Assembly (NCBI GenBank): GCA_015844335.1
Contig: JADLZL010002135.1
Location: 1-64,000, forward strand
Length of the DNA stretch: 64,000 nucleotides
Source of the DNA: Chrysopogon serrulatus
Lineage: Eukaryota > Streptophyta > Magnoliopsida > Poales > Poaceae
Reading direction: 5' to 3'
Shown here piece after piece: positions 11,980-23,719 of this stretch. A program made the translations under genes and the position numbers. Numbering within the stretch: the first letter of the stretch is position 1; every line of letters begins with the position of its first letter. Under the pieces are notes generated by a model. That model was not told where the DNA came from. It did no database searches and saw nothing but the letters and a program-made list of their open reading frames with translations.

Positions 11980-12144
11980 GCTCCGCCCCTCTCTCCCGCC
12001 CTGCCTCCCGCGCCGTCTCGCCTCTCATCTCCGCCGGCCTTCTTCTCCGTCGCCGGCTACGCGCGTGAGGAGGGAGGAGGAGCCGCAGCGCGTGGGGATC
12101 CAGGGGCAGCGGCGTCCGTCCCGCGTGAGAAGGGAGAAGAACCG
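11980..12144 (+). other. Presumed 5' noncoding exon of the inhibitor-2 gene
   Basis: A GC-rich stretch ends at a good donor (ACCG|GTGAGA, 12144/12145). It is 1.7 kb upstream of the small exon at 13836-13863 that carries the ATG. The start of this exon is not determined. Inference from sequence character and splice sites only. Confidence 0.35.
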
Positions 12145-13858
12145 GTGAGAGCTACTTTTTTCAGCTCCTCCCATCTCTCGCAGCTCTCTCTCAGCGCGTT
12201 TTGGGGAGATTCGTCGGTGGCGCTATTTCTTTGAACCCGTTTGGTAGCGAGGTGCCCAAAACAGCTCCTGGAGCTGCTCTAGAATCGCTGCGAAACGGGG
12301 CTCGCAGCGCCGGCGCTCCATCTTCCGCTCTCCCCCACTCGGGCTCGGCACGCAGGCGACAGCGGCGCTGCTATTGGTTGACTAATAGTACTGCACTTTT
12401 GTTGATGGCTGCAATTTGCCCTGTGAAACTGGCCATAGATTGCTGCAAATGGTTCCTTGTATTGCATAACGGGTTGTTCCTGGTTATCCAGTGCACCTAA
12501 CCAATCATTATGGCTAAAATCAATTTATCTGTCGATGGGAACAAAAGGGGGAAAAGGTTATTCATCCTTACCTTACACATTTGCTATCTATTTTTTTTTT
12601 AATTGGAAAGAAGTCATTTGTTGTTACCACAGGTCAACAAATCCAGGGCACTGCTTTATGTTGGATGGGATAAATCTATGCCACTGAACTTTTATAGTCT
12701 ATCTAGCAATATCAATGAAACTATCTTGCTCGATTTAGAAATTGAATATATTAGAGAAACTTGAGTTGTGCCATAGTGTCCATGCAATTTAGAACCCATT
12801 ATATTTTCTTATTAGAAGATTATTTCCGAACCCTTTTCTATAGTAAAAAAAACTGGTTCACAGTAATAGAGTTCACAACAATTGTAGATAACAGTAGAGC
12901 TGTTTTGAATGTGCATAATTGTGTTGACGTTCAATTTGGGAGGTTTAGTAAATATACATGTGTTCTGTATTCAGTTAGTCGTTTTTTGTTTTCTCTTTCA
13001 CATAACATGCACTTTTCAGTATTCACTAGTCTATTGCAATTTATGACGAGCTATGGTAGCTATTTTGTATTACGCTTCAGTGCAAATCATTGTGATATGG
13101 TTACAATAGCATATGTCAGAATGATCAGACACCTCTTCTGTTGTATTCAAGGACGGGGGGGCCACTGAAATTTATAAGTGCAAGTCATATGTGTATAACT
13201 GTATACAAATTCTTTAAACAGAAAAAAAAAAAAGTGTATACAGGATATGGTTCATTGTATATTTGGAACTTTGGATAATACCAAAAATAGAAGGATATGA
13301 TTGTTTAGTCGCGTATAAATCTAGTGTGGTATTGTATTTTGAGCAATCTGTCTAGTTTTGCATCAACTGTACATTCAGAGATCTTCCAGATGAGTTTTCT
13401 TTGTACCTCTTTAGGAAGCATCACTTACATCGATGAACTTTCATATGCCTAATGTGTTCCCTTGATGTATACTTACATACTCCTGGTTCAGCTGTAATGG
13501 TCATGCGGAAAGTGTTGTCTGATTGATTTGTGATTACAATGAATCAATTATGGATCATCAACTTAGGACAATACCAAATGAAATAGATGTGGGGAAATGG
13601 CTGTGCATGCTTTCCTTTGTTAACACAAATGCCACTGTGTTTGTCAGCTCATTGTTTATATCCTATACCTGATATCTTACTTTCTGATATTATCATATAT
13701 ACATTTTATTTATTCTTGATGAAAACTTGAAGCCTATGATTTATTTTTTTAGAGTTAGTGTAATGAACTAATGATTTACCTTACATCAGCTGATTTTGTG
13801 TAAAGATTGTTCGAGCACCATTCACTTTTCATCAGTGTGAAGTTAAAACACTTCAAGC

Positions 13859-15943
13859 ATGAGGTCAGTACTCCTAGTTCCTCCATATCTGAATTTCTGT
13901 TACAAAGAGTTTATGGAGTCTGATGCACTTTGATTAGACTCATTCATTTATAATGAACTCTTTACCTATTCATTCTCAGGTAGCACACATTTTTGAACTT
14001 ATCAATTTGTAAAATATCTTATAAGTCCTATGGTATGTTCATCATTTCTATGCTGAAAATCTGGCATGCTAAATCTTTTTTTTTCTTCTTCTCATAGTCT
14101 ATTTAAGCAATTCTTTACTTTTATTTACAGTTTACATTGGACATACAAGGAGATTTAGATATAAATTTTGTGCTAACAGAATTTGGATGTGTATGACCAA
14201 TGAACCATATTATTTCAAAAATATTTATACATTTTGTTGTATACTCATTGCGATGTTTATGTGCTCTACGCCTCTACCCCATCCTAAGTATTGCAAAAGA
14301 GTATTTAAAAGGGGTATGTATAGTCTGTTGTCACTAATCTTTTTGGTTATGCTTGATGCTTCCTTTTCCTTTATGCATGGTGAGGTTGACAAATACTATT
14401 GTGACATTGAAGGAGTTTGTGTTAGAATTTTGGTGCAGCCTGGTTGTTGTATTCAAGTACATTATGCTATGAAAGTCTTTATTCGATGCAGTTGTATTTC
14501 ATTAAAACATGTTATTATTCACTTGGAAAGCCTTAACTAATGTTTTTATTTGAAATTACTTTATTTCCATTTCAATGCTAAATGGTGCTCATTTGGTTTC
14601 TATTTGGCGAATAGTTGAGAGTTAAGAACTGAGATGGAGGGAACATAACTTTTGAGCATTGTACACAAACATTGCTTTGTTTATTGACACTGTGTGTTGA
14701 TTTTGATTGGTTTTGGAACCTTACATCCCAAAATTCTAACGGTCAGTAGAGCCAATATGGCTTGTCTTAAGAGGGAAGGGAGGGAGGGAGGGAGGGAGGG
14801 AGGGCATGAATCGACTTGCTGTTTCTTGTGATGGCACTCTGAAGGAATGACTCTAGAAATGTGCATATCTCTTGTCCATATTCTTTTGACCATTTTCTTG
14901 ATTTAGCTTCTGATGCTTCCTTTTTCTGTAGTTCTCGCCGTGTGAAGTGGAATGAGGACAATTTGTACGAAATTGAGTCAAACAAACCAGTGAGGCAGAA
15001 GATAACAGAGCCAAAGACACCATATCACCCCTATGATAGATGATGATGATGGTAGACATCTTGCCACCTCGATCACGCTATATCCAACCACTTTAAGTAC
15101 TCCCTAGTGTGCACATAATTATTTGACTCACTGCTTGCCTTTTAGGGTCGCTGTCACCAACACGTCCTTTTGACAAATGTCTTGATGAGACTGTCCAGGC
15201 TGAAGCTATCTTAACGGCCTTAAATGGTGTGGCTTCTTCAAGCAATAGCAATTCAAAGGATGATGGTTGGGGAACCTCAGATGATGATACAGATGCCATA
15301 GAACAAGATGATGGTAAACTTTGTGCCCAGCTGCTACAATTTTATAATTCCTATGAACAACAACATGAAAAGTGAACAAAAAAGTTCACACTTAAATTTA
15401 TTACCACAACTGAAATGATGCAGCTCCATTCTACTATAACTTCCTTAAGTTCATAACTGATCCAATTAATTAGACACATTCTCGATTTGCTAGGATTGGA
15501 CAAGGCAAACCTCATTGTTCTTGCTATTCCTTAAACAAGATTGATTTCATCTTAGAACCCAGGGTACACATGACACAAACAAAAGTTAAATGCAGATGTC
15601 ATTATCATTATAAAGCATGATCTTCTATTACTTGTTCGCTAATCTCTTAGTACATAATAGCATTGTGATGTTTCCAGCATTGTCTTTGATTGGAGTATTG
15701 GAATACATACTGTGATATGTTTGGTTCCATGTAGACCCAGAAGCTGACACAACAAGATTGAGTTTCAAGGAGCATCGCCGTGCCCACTATGATGAGTACC
15801 GCAAGGTTAAGGAACTGATGAGCGCTGGATCTCTTGCTGTTGAGGAGGCCGAAGAGGATAACAGAACTGCCACCAACTCTGAATGCCAAGATGTGGGGGA
15901 AACAGCAGCGAATGATGACATGAAGTCCTCACCGCAAACATGA
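13859..15943 (+). pseudogene. Protein phosphatase inhibitor 2 (IPP-2), frameshifted copy
   Basis: Inhibitor-2 binds and regulates type-1 protein phosphatase. Coding exons are 13859-13863 (only ATGAG, in an exon starting at 13836), 14932-15051, 15146-15313 and 15735-15943, all with GT-AG introns. The product has VKWNEDNLYEIESNKPVRQK, then the KITEPKTPYH signature, then RPFDKCLDETVQAEAILTAL, an acidic DDG-rich stretch, and FKEHRRAHYDEYRK, the helix that covers the PP1 active site. In exon 2, between CACCCC and ATGATAGAT, one extra T (about 15032) shifts the frame and a TGA follows at once, leaving 38 residues. Without that base all exon phases fit a 166-residue protein. Because introns are kept and the rest is clean, this is either a very young lesion or a sequence error. 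Confidence 0.8.
14771..14804 (+). repeat. (GGGA)n microsatellite in an intron of the inhibitor-2 gene
   Basis: About eight consecutive GGGA units lie 130 bp before the acceptor of the main coding exon. The plus strand, which is the transcript sense, has enough spaced GGG runs to form a G-quadruplex. Confidence 0.9.
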
Positions 15944-16870
15944 GAGTTCATATGAAGGTTCTGATTCCTCTGTTACTTACAAAGCTAGGACAGCCCATCG
16001 AGGCAGAGGCATGCTGTTTGCCTAAGTATGCTAACAGTGCTTCGTGTGCGCTGGATCAGTGATTTGGCATTGGGTGCTTTATTGTATTGTATCATTTGAA
16101 TAAGGGTGCTTTATTGTATCATTGTATTCAATTCAATACAGAGAATTGTAGTGGAGTTGGCTGCTTGGTCGAATGGTCGTTGCTCCATTTGGTTAGCGCC
16201 TCAACACTTTCAGTTGAGAAAACATGTTTTAACCAGAGCAAACTGCTTGATGCTAAACAGATTATTCGCCAAGATATTAGCTATCGTTGTCCCTTTTTTT
16301 TTGGCATAACCTGTGTTTAGTGTGTTTGTTGGTGTGTTATTGCGCTAGATCAAAAGAATGTCATGAGTTGCACCATTGGAGTTCTACAAATTTTCCTAAT
16401 TGGATTTGGGCTATGCAATTGCGAAATGTGATACTCGATGGGCCTACAGAGTGTAAAGGTATGTAATGAGCTTATCATTTAAGCTCCGCTTGACCGGCCT
16501 ACAGAGCAAAGGTATGCAATTAGTTTATTATTTAAGGTTATCCTAAAAATGAGACTCCCGGAGTTCTTTTTGTTAGATGTAAATGTACTTGTTCAATGTC
16601 TTTTGGTTTGAATGGGAGAAGGTTGGATGTGATGTGGACTTCATGGGTTTCTGAATATGATGATCAATGTTGTCTATGTTGGATGGCTGGGGGCGTATCG
16701 TCTTAGTGTTTGATTGCACTTCTGCTCGTGAAAGAAAAATGTTTTCTCGTCGTCTATTTGGGTCATCATCATATTATTAAGATAAGGGGGGGGACTCCGA
16801 TCCATCAAATACTTCATTTATTTGTTTAAAAAAATCAAACACTTCGTTTATCACACTGTTTAAAACCTTT
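15944..16870. other. 3' side of the inhibitor-2 gene and spacer
   Basis: The first few hundred bases are probably the 3' UTR of the inhibitor-2 gene. Beyond about 16340 no gene or repeat end is recognised. Confidence 0.4.
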
Positions 16871-16874
16871 TCCT

Positions 16875-17322
16875 ACAGCCTGTATCACCATGCCTTTGAG
16901 CTGAAGAACACAGCGCTACGCTGATTGGTTGTCAAGACTACATGCACGAGTTGTTTTGTAGCTTGAGACAGTTTAACATGAAGCTTGACCTAGAGAACTG
17001 TGTCTTCAAAGTTCCTTCGGAAAAACTACATTTCTCAATGAGGAATTGAGACTAACTAGTAGAAAGTAAATGACGTTATCAAGATGCCCCCAGACCCCCA
17101 ATGAGCAGGAATGACGTCCAGAACCTTACTGGGTGCATAGTATGCATAATCTAGTCATCTCCCAAATTAGCGAAAATAGTACTATTCTTGAAGTTCCTCA
17201 AGAATTTGAACATGTTAGGTGAACTCCTAGAGCTTAAGAAGCCTTTGAAGGGCTCAAAAGGCTCCTAACCACACCCCGTCCCCTGGTGTCCCTGACCCTC
17301 GATGAGATGCTCCTACTCTATG
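16875..17322 (+). pseudogene. Degenerate Ty3/gypsy reverse transcriptase-RNase H fragment
   Basis: Three disconnected reading-frame pieces match gypsy polymerase: MPFELKN near 16890 (MPFGLKN motif of RT), LRQFNMKLDLENCVFKV near 16963, and EAFEGLKRLLTTPRPL near 17237 with DEMLLLYGP after it. Stops and frameshifts separate the pieces. There are no LTRs nearby, so it is an old truncated remnant. Confidence 0.75.
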
Positions 17323-18235
17323 GGCCAGTTTGGTAGAGATCTCCTTTCTGATTCTTGAGCTTTGTTTCTTGATTTTATAGAAAGAGTGATTCTGGTGGAG
17401 GGTAGAGAGCAGGTCAAAATCAATTTTGATGTGATTTTATAATGGTGATTGAATAGCAGACTTTTTTTTTAGCTCACAGCTCGTAGTGTAAATGAATAAA
17501 TAATTCTCATAACTTTCTACCGGAACCCAATTGTATTTTAAACGTTAGTAGGATTCAATATAAAATCGACTCTAAAGAAGCTTAAGATTGGAGCCTTGCT
17601 AGCCCTATACATCACGGTGACTCTACTAGGTGGTCAGCACCATCTAGCTCGGCCAGTCTCGTATGCATGGGTAACCCCAAATACTCCATTCACCCCAAAT
17701 TATAATTCATTTCAATTTTATTTGGAAAGTCAAACCATATTATATTAAGGCTGACCAAATTTATATAATAAAATAACATCATATATCAAATAAGTATCAT
17801 TAGATTTTTTATTAATTATATTTTTCATAGTATACCCATTTGATGTTACAAAATGTTTATAGTTTTCTTTATTATAATTTTGGTCAAAATTTAGATGTTT
17901 CGACTCTAAAAAAAATTAGAATGACTTTAATTTAAAATGAGTGAGTATTCACCGGAGAAGTGAGAAATCAACCAATAAAACACTGTCCATTAGGATGTTT
18001 CTCGCATCTAATGGGAAAAGTTTTAGTGTTTGGACACGTTAATGGTCACTTCTGAACAACTTGCCAAGTTTTTCAGGACGGCCGAGAGGCGTGTAGTTCT
18101 GAAGGATGGGGTTTAGGGAAAATGCCACATCGTCCGCGCAACGAAGGCAGTTCTTTATTACTCAGGACATGACATGCAGAATTGCAGAGTTCCTCAGCTC
18201 CTCATGCTGAAATAAACCTGAAAGCAGCTGATCGA
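17323..18235. other. Spacer with a MITE
   Basis: Apart from the Stowaway-like element at 17684-17945 no gene is visible. The right-hand end is the downstream side of the glucosyltransferase pseudogene. Confidence 0.4.
17684..17945. mobile_element. Stowaway-like (Tc1/mariner) MITE
   Basis: CTCCATTCACCCC on the left and AATGAGTGAG on the right are degenerate Stowaway ends. Each is bordered by TA, and the interior is AT-rich. The ends are diverged, so the call is moderate. Confidence 0.5.
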
Positions 18236-19759
18236 TCAAAGCGAGGAGATGTACTCCACCAGGCCATCGAGTGCCAAGCGAGCTTCTCCTCCTTCCGCGA
18301 CGCACTGCTTGGCCTGCGCGCTCAGAAGCCGAGCCCTCTCCCTGGGTCCCTGCTGCGGCGCCGCCAGCTCCCCGCCGGCCCCGGCCATGAGCCTCCTGAT
18401 CGCCTTCGCCATGGCCGTCCTCTCGAGCGGCCTCCCGACCTCGAACCCGACGCCCCACTGGTGCGTCACGTACCTCGCGTTCACGATCTGCTCCGCGAAG
18501 CGGGGCTGCACGAGCATGGGCACCCCTCGGACATGGCCTCCACCGTGGAGTTCCAGCCGCAGTGCGTCCAGAACCCGCCCACCGCCGGGTGCGCCAGCAC
18601 CTCCCGCTGCGGCGCCCACGCCACCACCTTGCCCCTCCGCCGCACCGTCTCCCGGAGCTCCTCCGGGACCGGCGGCACCTCCACCTCGTCCTCCGCGGGG
18701 ACGCCGCGGACGACGGAGCCGCGGCGGAGGACCCAGAGGAACGGCACGCCGCTGGCGGCCAGCGCCCACGCCGTCTCCTCGAACACGGCGCGGTCCACGC
18801 GCGCCACGCTGCCCATGCTCACGTACAGCACGGAGCGCGGCGGCCGCGCGTCCAGCCACGCCAGGCAGCTGCGGTCCGGCGCGTGCTGGAACTGCCCTCG
18901 CCCCCGCACGGTGGCCGGCGGCGACGCCTGCTGCAGGTGCAGGTGCAGCGGCCCCACGGCGAAGGCCGGGCGGCCGGACAGCTCGCGCCGGACCTTGGCC
19001 AGCGCCGCGCCCTCGATGCCCTCGAACGTGTTGAGCACCACGCCCGACGACGACGCCCGCACGGCCTCGGCGTTGAGGGTGATGAAGCGGAGCACCGTCT
19101 CGTCGGCGCTGCCGTCGACGCGGATCAGGTCGCGCACACGGAGCGGCTCCAGGCCCGGCACCACCTCGTCCAGCCGCTCCTCTGCATCAGCATGCCATTC
19201 AAGAAACAAAACGATTAGCAGCCGGTGGCACAAGATCAAATGGAGATCGATCGAAGAAGAAGGTGCCTTTGGCGGGGAGGTAGCCGTCGGCGACGAGGCG
19301 CGGGGTGGCGAGCATGGTGAGGAAGGTGGCGGCGCCGTCGGCGCGCAGCGCGAGCGCGGGTACGGCGACACGCGCGGCGGCGCCCAGCATCTTGTACCAC
19401 TGCCCGTCGACCACCACGCAGGCGACCTGGCGCTAGGCCTGCAGCTGCTCGGCGAGGGCGGCCTGGAACGGCGCCTCGCAGGCGGCGTTGAGCGCCATCA
19501 TCTGCTCCACCATGTCCGGTTCCGCGGCGACGCCGGCGGGGAGGGACTCGCGGATGGACACGAAGGCGAGGTCCGGGTGGCACTCGGCGGGGTCCGGTGC
19601 GTTGAAGTCGGTGTGGAGCACGGTGACGCCCAGCCCCCGCGCGCGGAGGAGTTCGCCGAGCTGGAGCATCTGGGCGATGTGGCTGCCGAACGGGAACGGG
19701 AACAGCACGACGCGGCGGCCGGTGCAGGCGGTGGGAGCACGTCCGTCGGCCGACGCCAT
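18236..19759 (-). pseudogene. UDP-glucosyltransferase (UGT, BX8/BX9-like class), broken
   Basis: Family 1 glycosyltransferases move glucose from UDP-glucose to small molecules in the cytosol. Exon 1 is 19759-19267 and exon 2 is 19181-18236, separated by an 85-bp intron at the position known for BX8/BX9-type genes. The N-terminal acceptor domain starts RRVVLFPFPFGSHIAQ. The C-terminal PSPG box starts WAPQREVLAHPAVGG, has HCGWNS, and ends in Q, which fits glucose use. Three lesions are visible: an in-frame TAG at 19433-19435 (codon 109), a 1-nt deletion in a C-run at 18533-18536 that shifts frame inside the PSPG box, and a GC in place of the GT donor at 19266-19265. Corrected length would be about 479 codons. 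Codon use stays very GC-rich, as in functional grass UGTs, so inactivation looks recent. Confidence 0.88.
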
Positions 19760-21051
19760 TGCTGCTCGCCTGCTCGGTGGTGGTGGTGTGGTGGATTCAG
19801 GCTGTGGGCTGTGGCTGGCGAGGCTGGCGAGGAGCATGCATACATGCCATGGCATGGAGCCGAACGCGAGGCATGTGAAGAGAGGGGGTTGCTTGTGCCT
19901 TGTGTGTGTTGTCGTTACCCTTGCAAAGTAAACAGAAAGGCAGGCTTTGCCGCTGGGGATTAGGCTAAGTGACGTTCCTTGTTCGGAATTCAGTCGCACG
20001 AAAACTCGCTGAAAACTGCTTTTTTTTTTTTTTTCCTTTTGAGTTTGATGAAAAACTGCTTTGTTTTGCTTCCAGCCAAGTGTTTGCGTCACAATGTGTT
20101 GTGTTAGAAGTAATACATTTGTCTTTGTTTTTTTTGGATGTTTTGGTGCCAAAAGTATTCACACGCCCAGAGTCATAGCACTGACATCGAAGGCTCTGTT
20201 TGGAAGTTTAGTGTTGTGTTGTTTGTCACCTGTACTGTAGGTGTATCCCACTTGAATTTGTTCTGCATTAATTAATGGCACAGTGGCATTTTTCTTCACT
20301 GACAATAAGCTTTTGCGTTGTTTGATAAGCGAGACAGCTTTGTAACGAACAGGACAAGCCTGCTACTCCTTGGTCCAGGAGAAAACAAGCTCTCCTAGCC
20401 GATGAACGTGACGACGGTCCAGGCCGACGAACTCGACTCATGCGAGGACAGCACCGATGACTTGGTCCTCAACACACCCGGCTGTTCCGTCTAATTTACA
20501 GGAGTTTTGGACTGATTACCGACGAAGTTTCCTGCTTCTCTATGAATACAATCACGGTATAATCCGAACCGGCTAAAAATATTTGAAAAAAAAAAAGATT
20601 ACAGGTCTCAAATACTTGACACTGAGACCAAAATCTGTTTTAACTTCTAAAATTTTAACCATCAATAATTTTGAAATACTGAATTTGGACACATAAGAAA
20701 AACCATATCACTTCTAATCAATCAAACCCAACATGAAAATTATTTTGTAGTCAAACTTTGAAATGTTAGACTTCAGACAACAATCATATAAGGTTCTCTT
20801 ACTTGTGACTGGAGGGGGTAGCTTATGTTTTCAGTGAGGTTGCACATTTGCCCTGATAAAAGTAGAATTCGGAAGCTGAAACAGGTGGATGTTCACAAGC
20901 AGGTTTCTCCACCATGACCAAACAATAAAATGCTAATAATTTGAGATGTAATATCTCGCGAACTGGCCACGTATCATTAGTTTGCCTAGTAATCCATCAA
21001 ACCCTAAAACCAAAATTGAAGGAATACACCGCATACAAATTTCATCTCAGT
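19760..21051. other. Spacer between the UGT pseudogene and TIM10
   Basis: The left part would be the UGT promoter region. The right part, from about 20900, is likely the TIM10 3' UTR. No other gene, RNA or transposon end is recognised. Confidence 0.4.
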
Positions 21052-23706
21052 TCACATTTTAGGCTGATTTCCAAGAAGCTGTCCAACTAGATTAGTCACC
21101 TGAAAAAGCAATATGGAAAGAATAGTGAGAAATTAACTGAATTGCAGGGAGACTTGAAGGCTAATTGTATGTCATTGTGTGTAATTCTAGTTTCTGCATT
21201 GGTAGAGACTAAAGCCAAGTGAAACAGCCTAAGGCATCTAATCTGAGCTATTTTAAGCTTCAATTAATATGAAGGCACAGTAAATACTAGATCCATGCAA
21301 ATAAGCGAACTGGAAACATACGATGCCATAACTAGAAAAATAACCAAATTTATTTGCTTCTTAGACATGAATCCCAAAGGAAAAGACGGCAGTACCTTTT
21401 GAGGTTGTAGCAAAGAAACAATAAAAAATTTTTGCTGTATAAATCAAGCACTAATGAGGTTGTCATTTTTTCCCATAGCACTACTCTAAAGATCAATACT
21501 CCATAGTGCTAACTGCTAAAATGTGTCCGAGTAACAAGCACAAAAATGCAATAGTATAGATGTCCACAAATTCAGCATTTCACATTTTAAGCTAGTTCAT
21601 TGTGGACAAATTATCGTTTTTTTCTTTATGGAGGAAAACCCCTGCTTTTTAAAGAAAGCAAAAGGTGTACGACAAATTATCCTTTCACCAATAAAAGCTG
21701 TAAACCTGCCAAAAACAAGATGAACATTCAATATGGAATGGACCAAGAACACAGAAACAAACTTGCCTGCCAATACTTAGAAACACATCGATCAATGCAG
21801 CTGTTCTCACCCATATTGAGCTCAGCATCTTTGTACCTAGAGATACAGTGAATACAATCCAAATTAATCACATAGAATTCATCAGTTCGTGTATTTACTA
21901 ACACCATGGCAATGAATCCAAGAAAGCAAACTTCAATGCTGGGAGGCGTTATAGTTGTCTTAAATAGCATCTATCATATGATTATCTTCATATCACACAT
22001 TTTCTCCACACCAGGGCACGCCCAAATTTCATTACTTGTTGCAATGAATTTACAGAGTTTACGCAATCAAGTTTTTAACGATGGTAGCAAATGATTCAGA
22101 TATAACTACTAGTAACAGAACATACAGCTCCTTCACTCCTTGATAGTGTGCAAAACATAAAACTACTGGTCAGCAACATGACCCAACAAAATTCAGCCAA
22201 ACCAACACACCCAGCAAAAGGCAGCTACTACAGACAATACTACACTGGGGGTGCAAAAACAGGCTAACACATCAAGAAGCTGCCCACTTAATTACTTCTG
22301 CCACAGCAAATCTCATACCACACGTGGGTTTACAGAAGCACATATAAGTTATAACATTGACCTGATACTTCACATATATGAATGCTAATACCAAAACAGG
22401 AAAAATGCAGATGTAACACCAATTTAGAGAAAATGTAGAGGATAATGAAAAATACATGCTAAATTCAGGTGTACCTCTTCTCGATGCACTTGTCAAAACA
22501 TGTCCGTGTAAGCCTGTAATAGTGAAACAAAGATGGAATATCAGACAAACTGGAAGACTTAAATTTACCCATTCTAGAGTTTCATACTGAAATGCTGCAC
22601 TCCTGCTATGACTTTGAATATGATTTGATTTAAGAATAAAAGACAATGTCACGTAAGACAAATTCCAGCAGTATAAACAGAAAACTGAACTTCAGGTGCT
22701 GCATTAAACCTCAAAGCTCCTGATGTAGTTTAAGATAGAATCAAAGAAATATCACTCACCGATTGAAAAGGTCAACCCTGTACTCCATCTCTTTCTCTGC
22801 CAATCCAAACATCTATTGAGACACATAAAACAAGTTATCTCAGAAAAGCTTCATTAATAATAAAATTTTGAATGCAATTGTTTGCATGTAGAAGAAACAA
22901 CCAGAGGAAAAGATAGAATAAAGCATCCCAAGTAAAACAAATTTGAAGCTGAATATCAGAAAACTTTGGAGATCAATGGTCAAGCTAATTGCTACAAATC
23001 CTGATTGTTCTTATACATGACTAGAAAGCTATAACTGTATTTCTATTCTTAGGCATAAATATAATAGCATATCACCATGCACATCCAGTGATGCTAGCAT
23101 GCTTAGCTTCGCACCAGTTAAAACCATCATCTGAAAAAAAAATCCTTAGTGCAGAGATATTATTTTTTTCTCTCTTGATGAATTGGAGTAGCATAAGCTG
23201 TGCAGTTATATGGTCACAGTCAATGCTACTAGATGGAAAGGCAAATATGAAAAAGAAAAACATTCTCTACTTATTATCAGTACAGAAGAATATTCAGTAT
23301 AACCTAAAGTAAATAAATGTTACTGTCTAAGCAATACCATAGTTCAATTGAATTTGTTCCCCTATCAAAATCACCCTAAATCTCCACACAGTGCATTAGT
23401 ATCAAGGTTTCTCATGGAAATCATGCAAAATTCAGCCTCCCCAAGCACCATCTTCAACTCGTAGACTTCATTTCTTAAAAACTACAGGGTGAGAAATCTA
23501 GGCAGCACGAGGTGAAAAATCGATCTTAAGGTATAAATTTACTTGCTCAAACCAACTAATCTGGCATGCTTGTTGGTTCGAGCGAAATAAGAAAATCCTC
23601 GTTTCGTCAGATCACCAGGTACATCAAAGATAATAATTCAGAATCGGGCAGCGAACAAGGCGCACACCTGCTCCTTCTGCATATTGGTCGGCGCACCCGC
23701 GGCCAT
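21052..23706 (-). CDS. TIM10: Mitochondrial import inner membrane translocase subunit Tim10, five exons
   Basis: Small Tim chaperone of the intermembrane space. With Tim9 it forms a hexamer that carries hydrophobic carrier precursors to the TIM22 complex. Exons on the minus strand are 23706-23668, 22812-22760, 22513-22475, 21836-21767 and 21099-21052, giving 249 nt and 82 residues, the usual family size. The twin CX3C motifs are C36-FDK-C40 and C57-IDR-C61. The conserved EKEMEYRVDLFNR and ELNMGENSCIDRC stretches are intact. Splice phases agree throughout. The fourth intron uses a GC donor (CAG|GCAAGT), a known minor class with the rest of the consensus perfect. No damage seen. Confidence 0.93.
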
Positions 23707-23719
23707 TGCTGCAGCTCAC

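Noticed and set aside
12201..12500. 99-residue plus-strand frame after the inhibitor-2 leader exon
   Set aside because: No similarity recognised; it sits in the presumed first intron and lacks conserved features.
14187..14540. 117-residue hydrophobic frame in an inhibitor-2 intron
   Set aside because: AT-rich intronic sequence giving chance Phe/Ile/Tyr-rich translation; no family similarity.
18182..19963. 593-residue open frame on the plus strand
   Set aside because: It lies antisense to the GC-rich UGT copy and is a shadow of its codon bias. The minus strand carries the PSPG box and correct intron.
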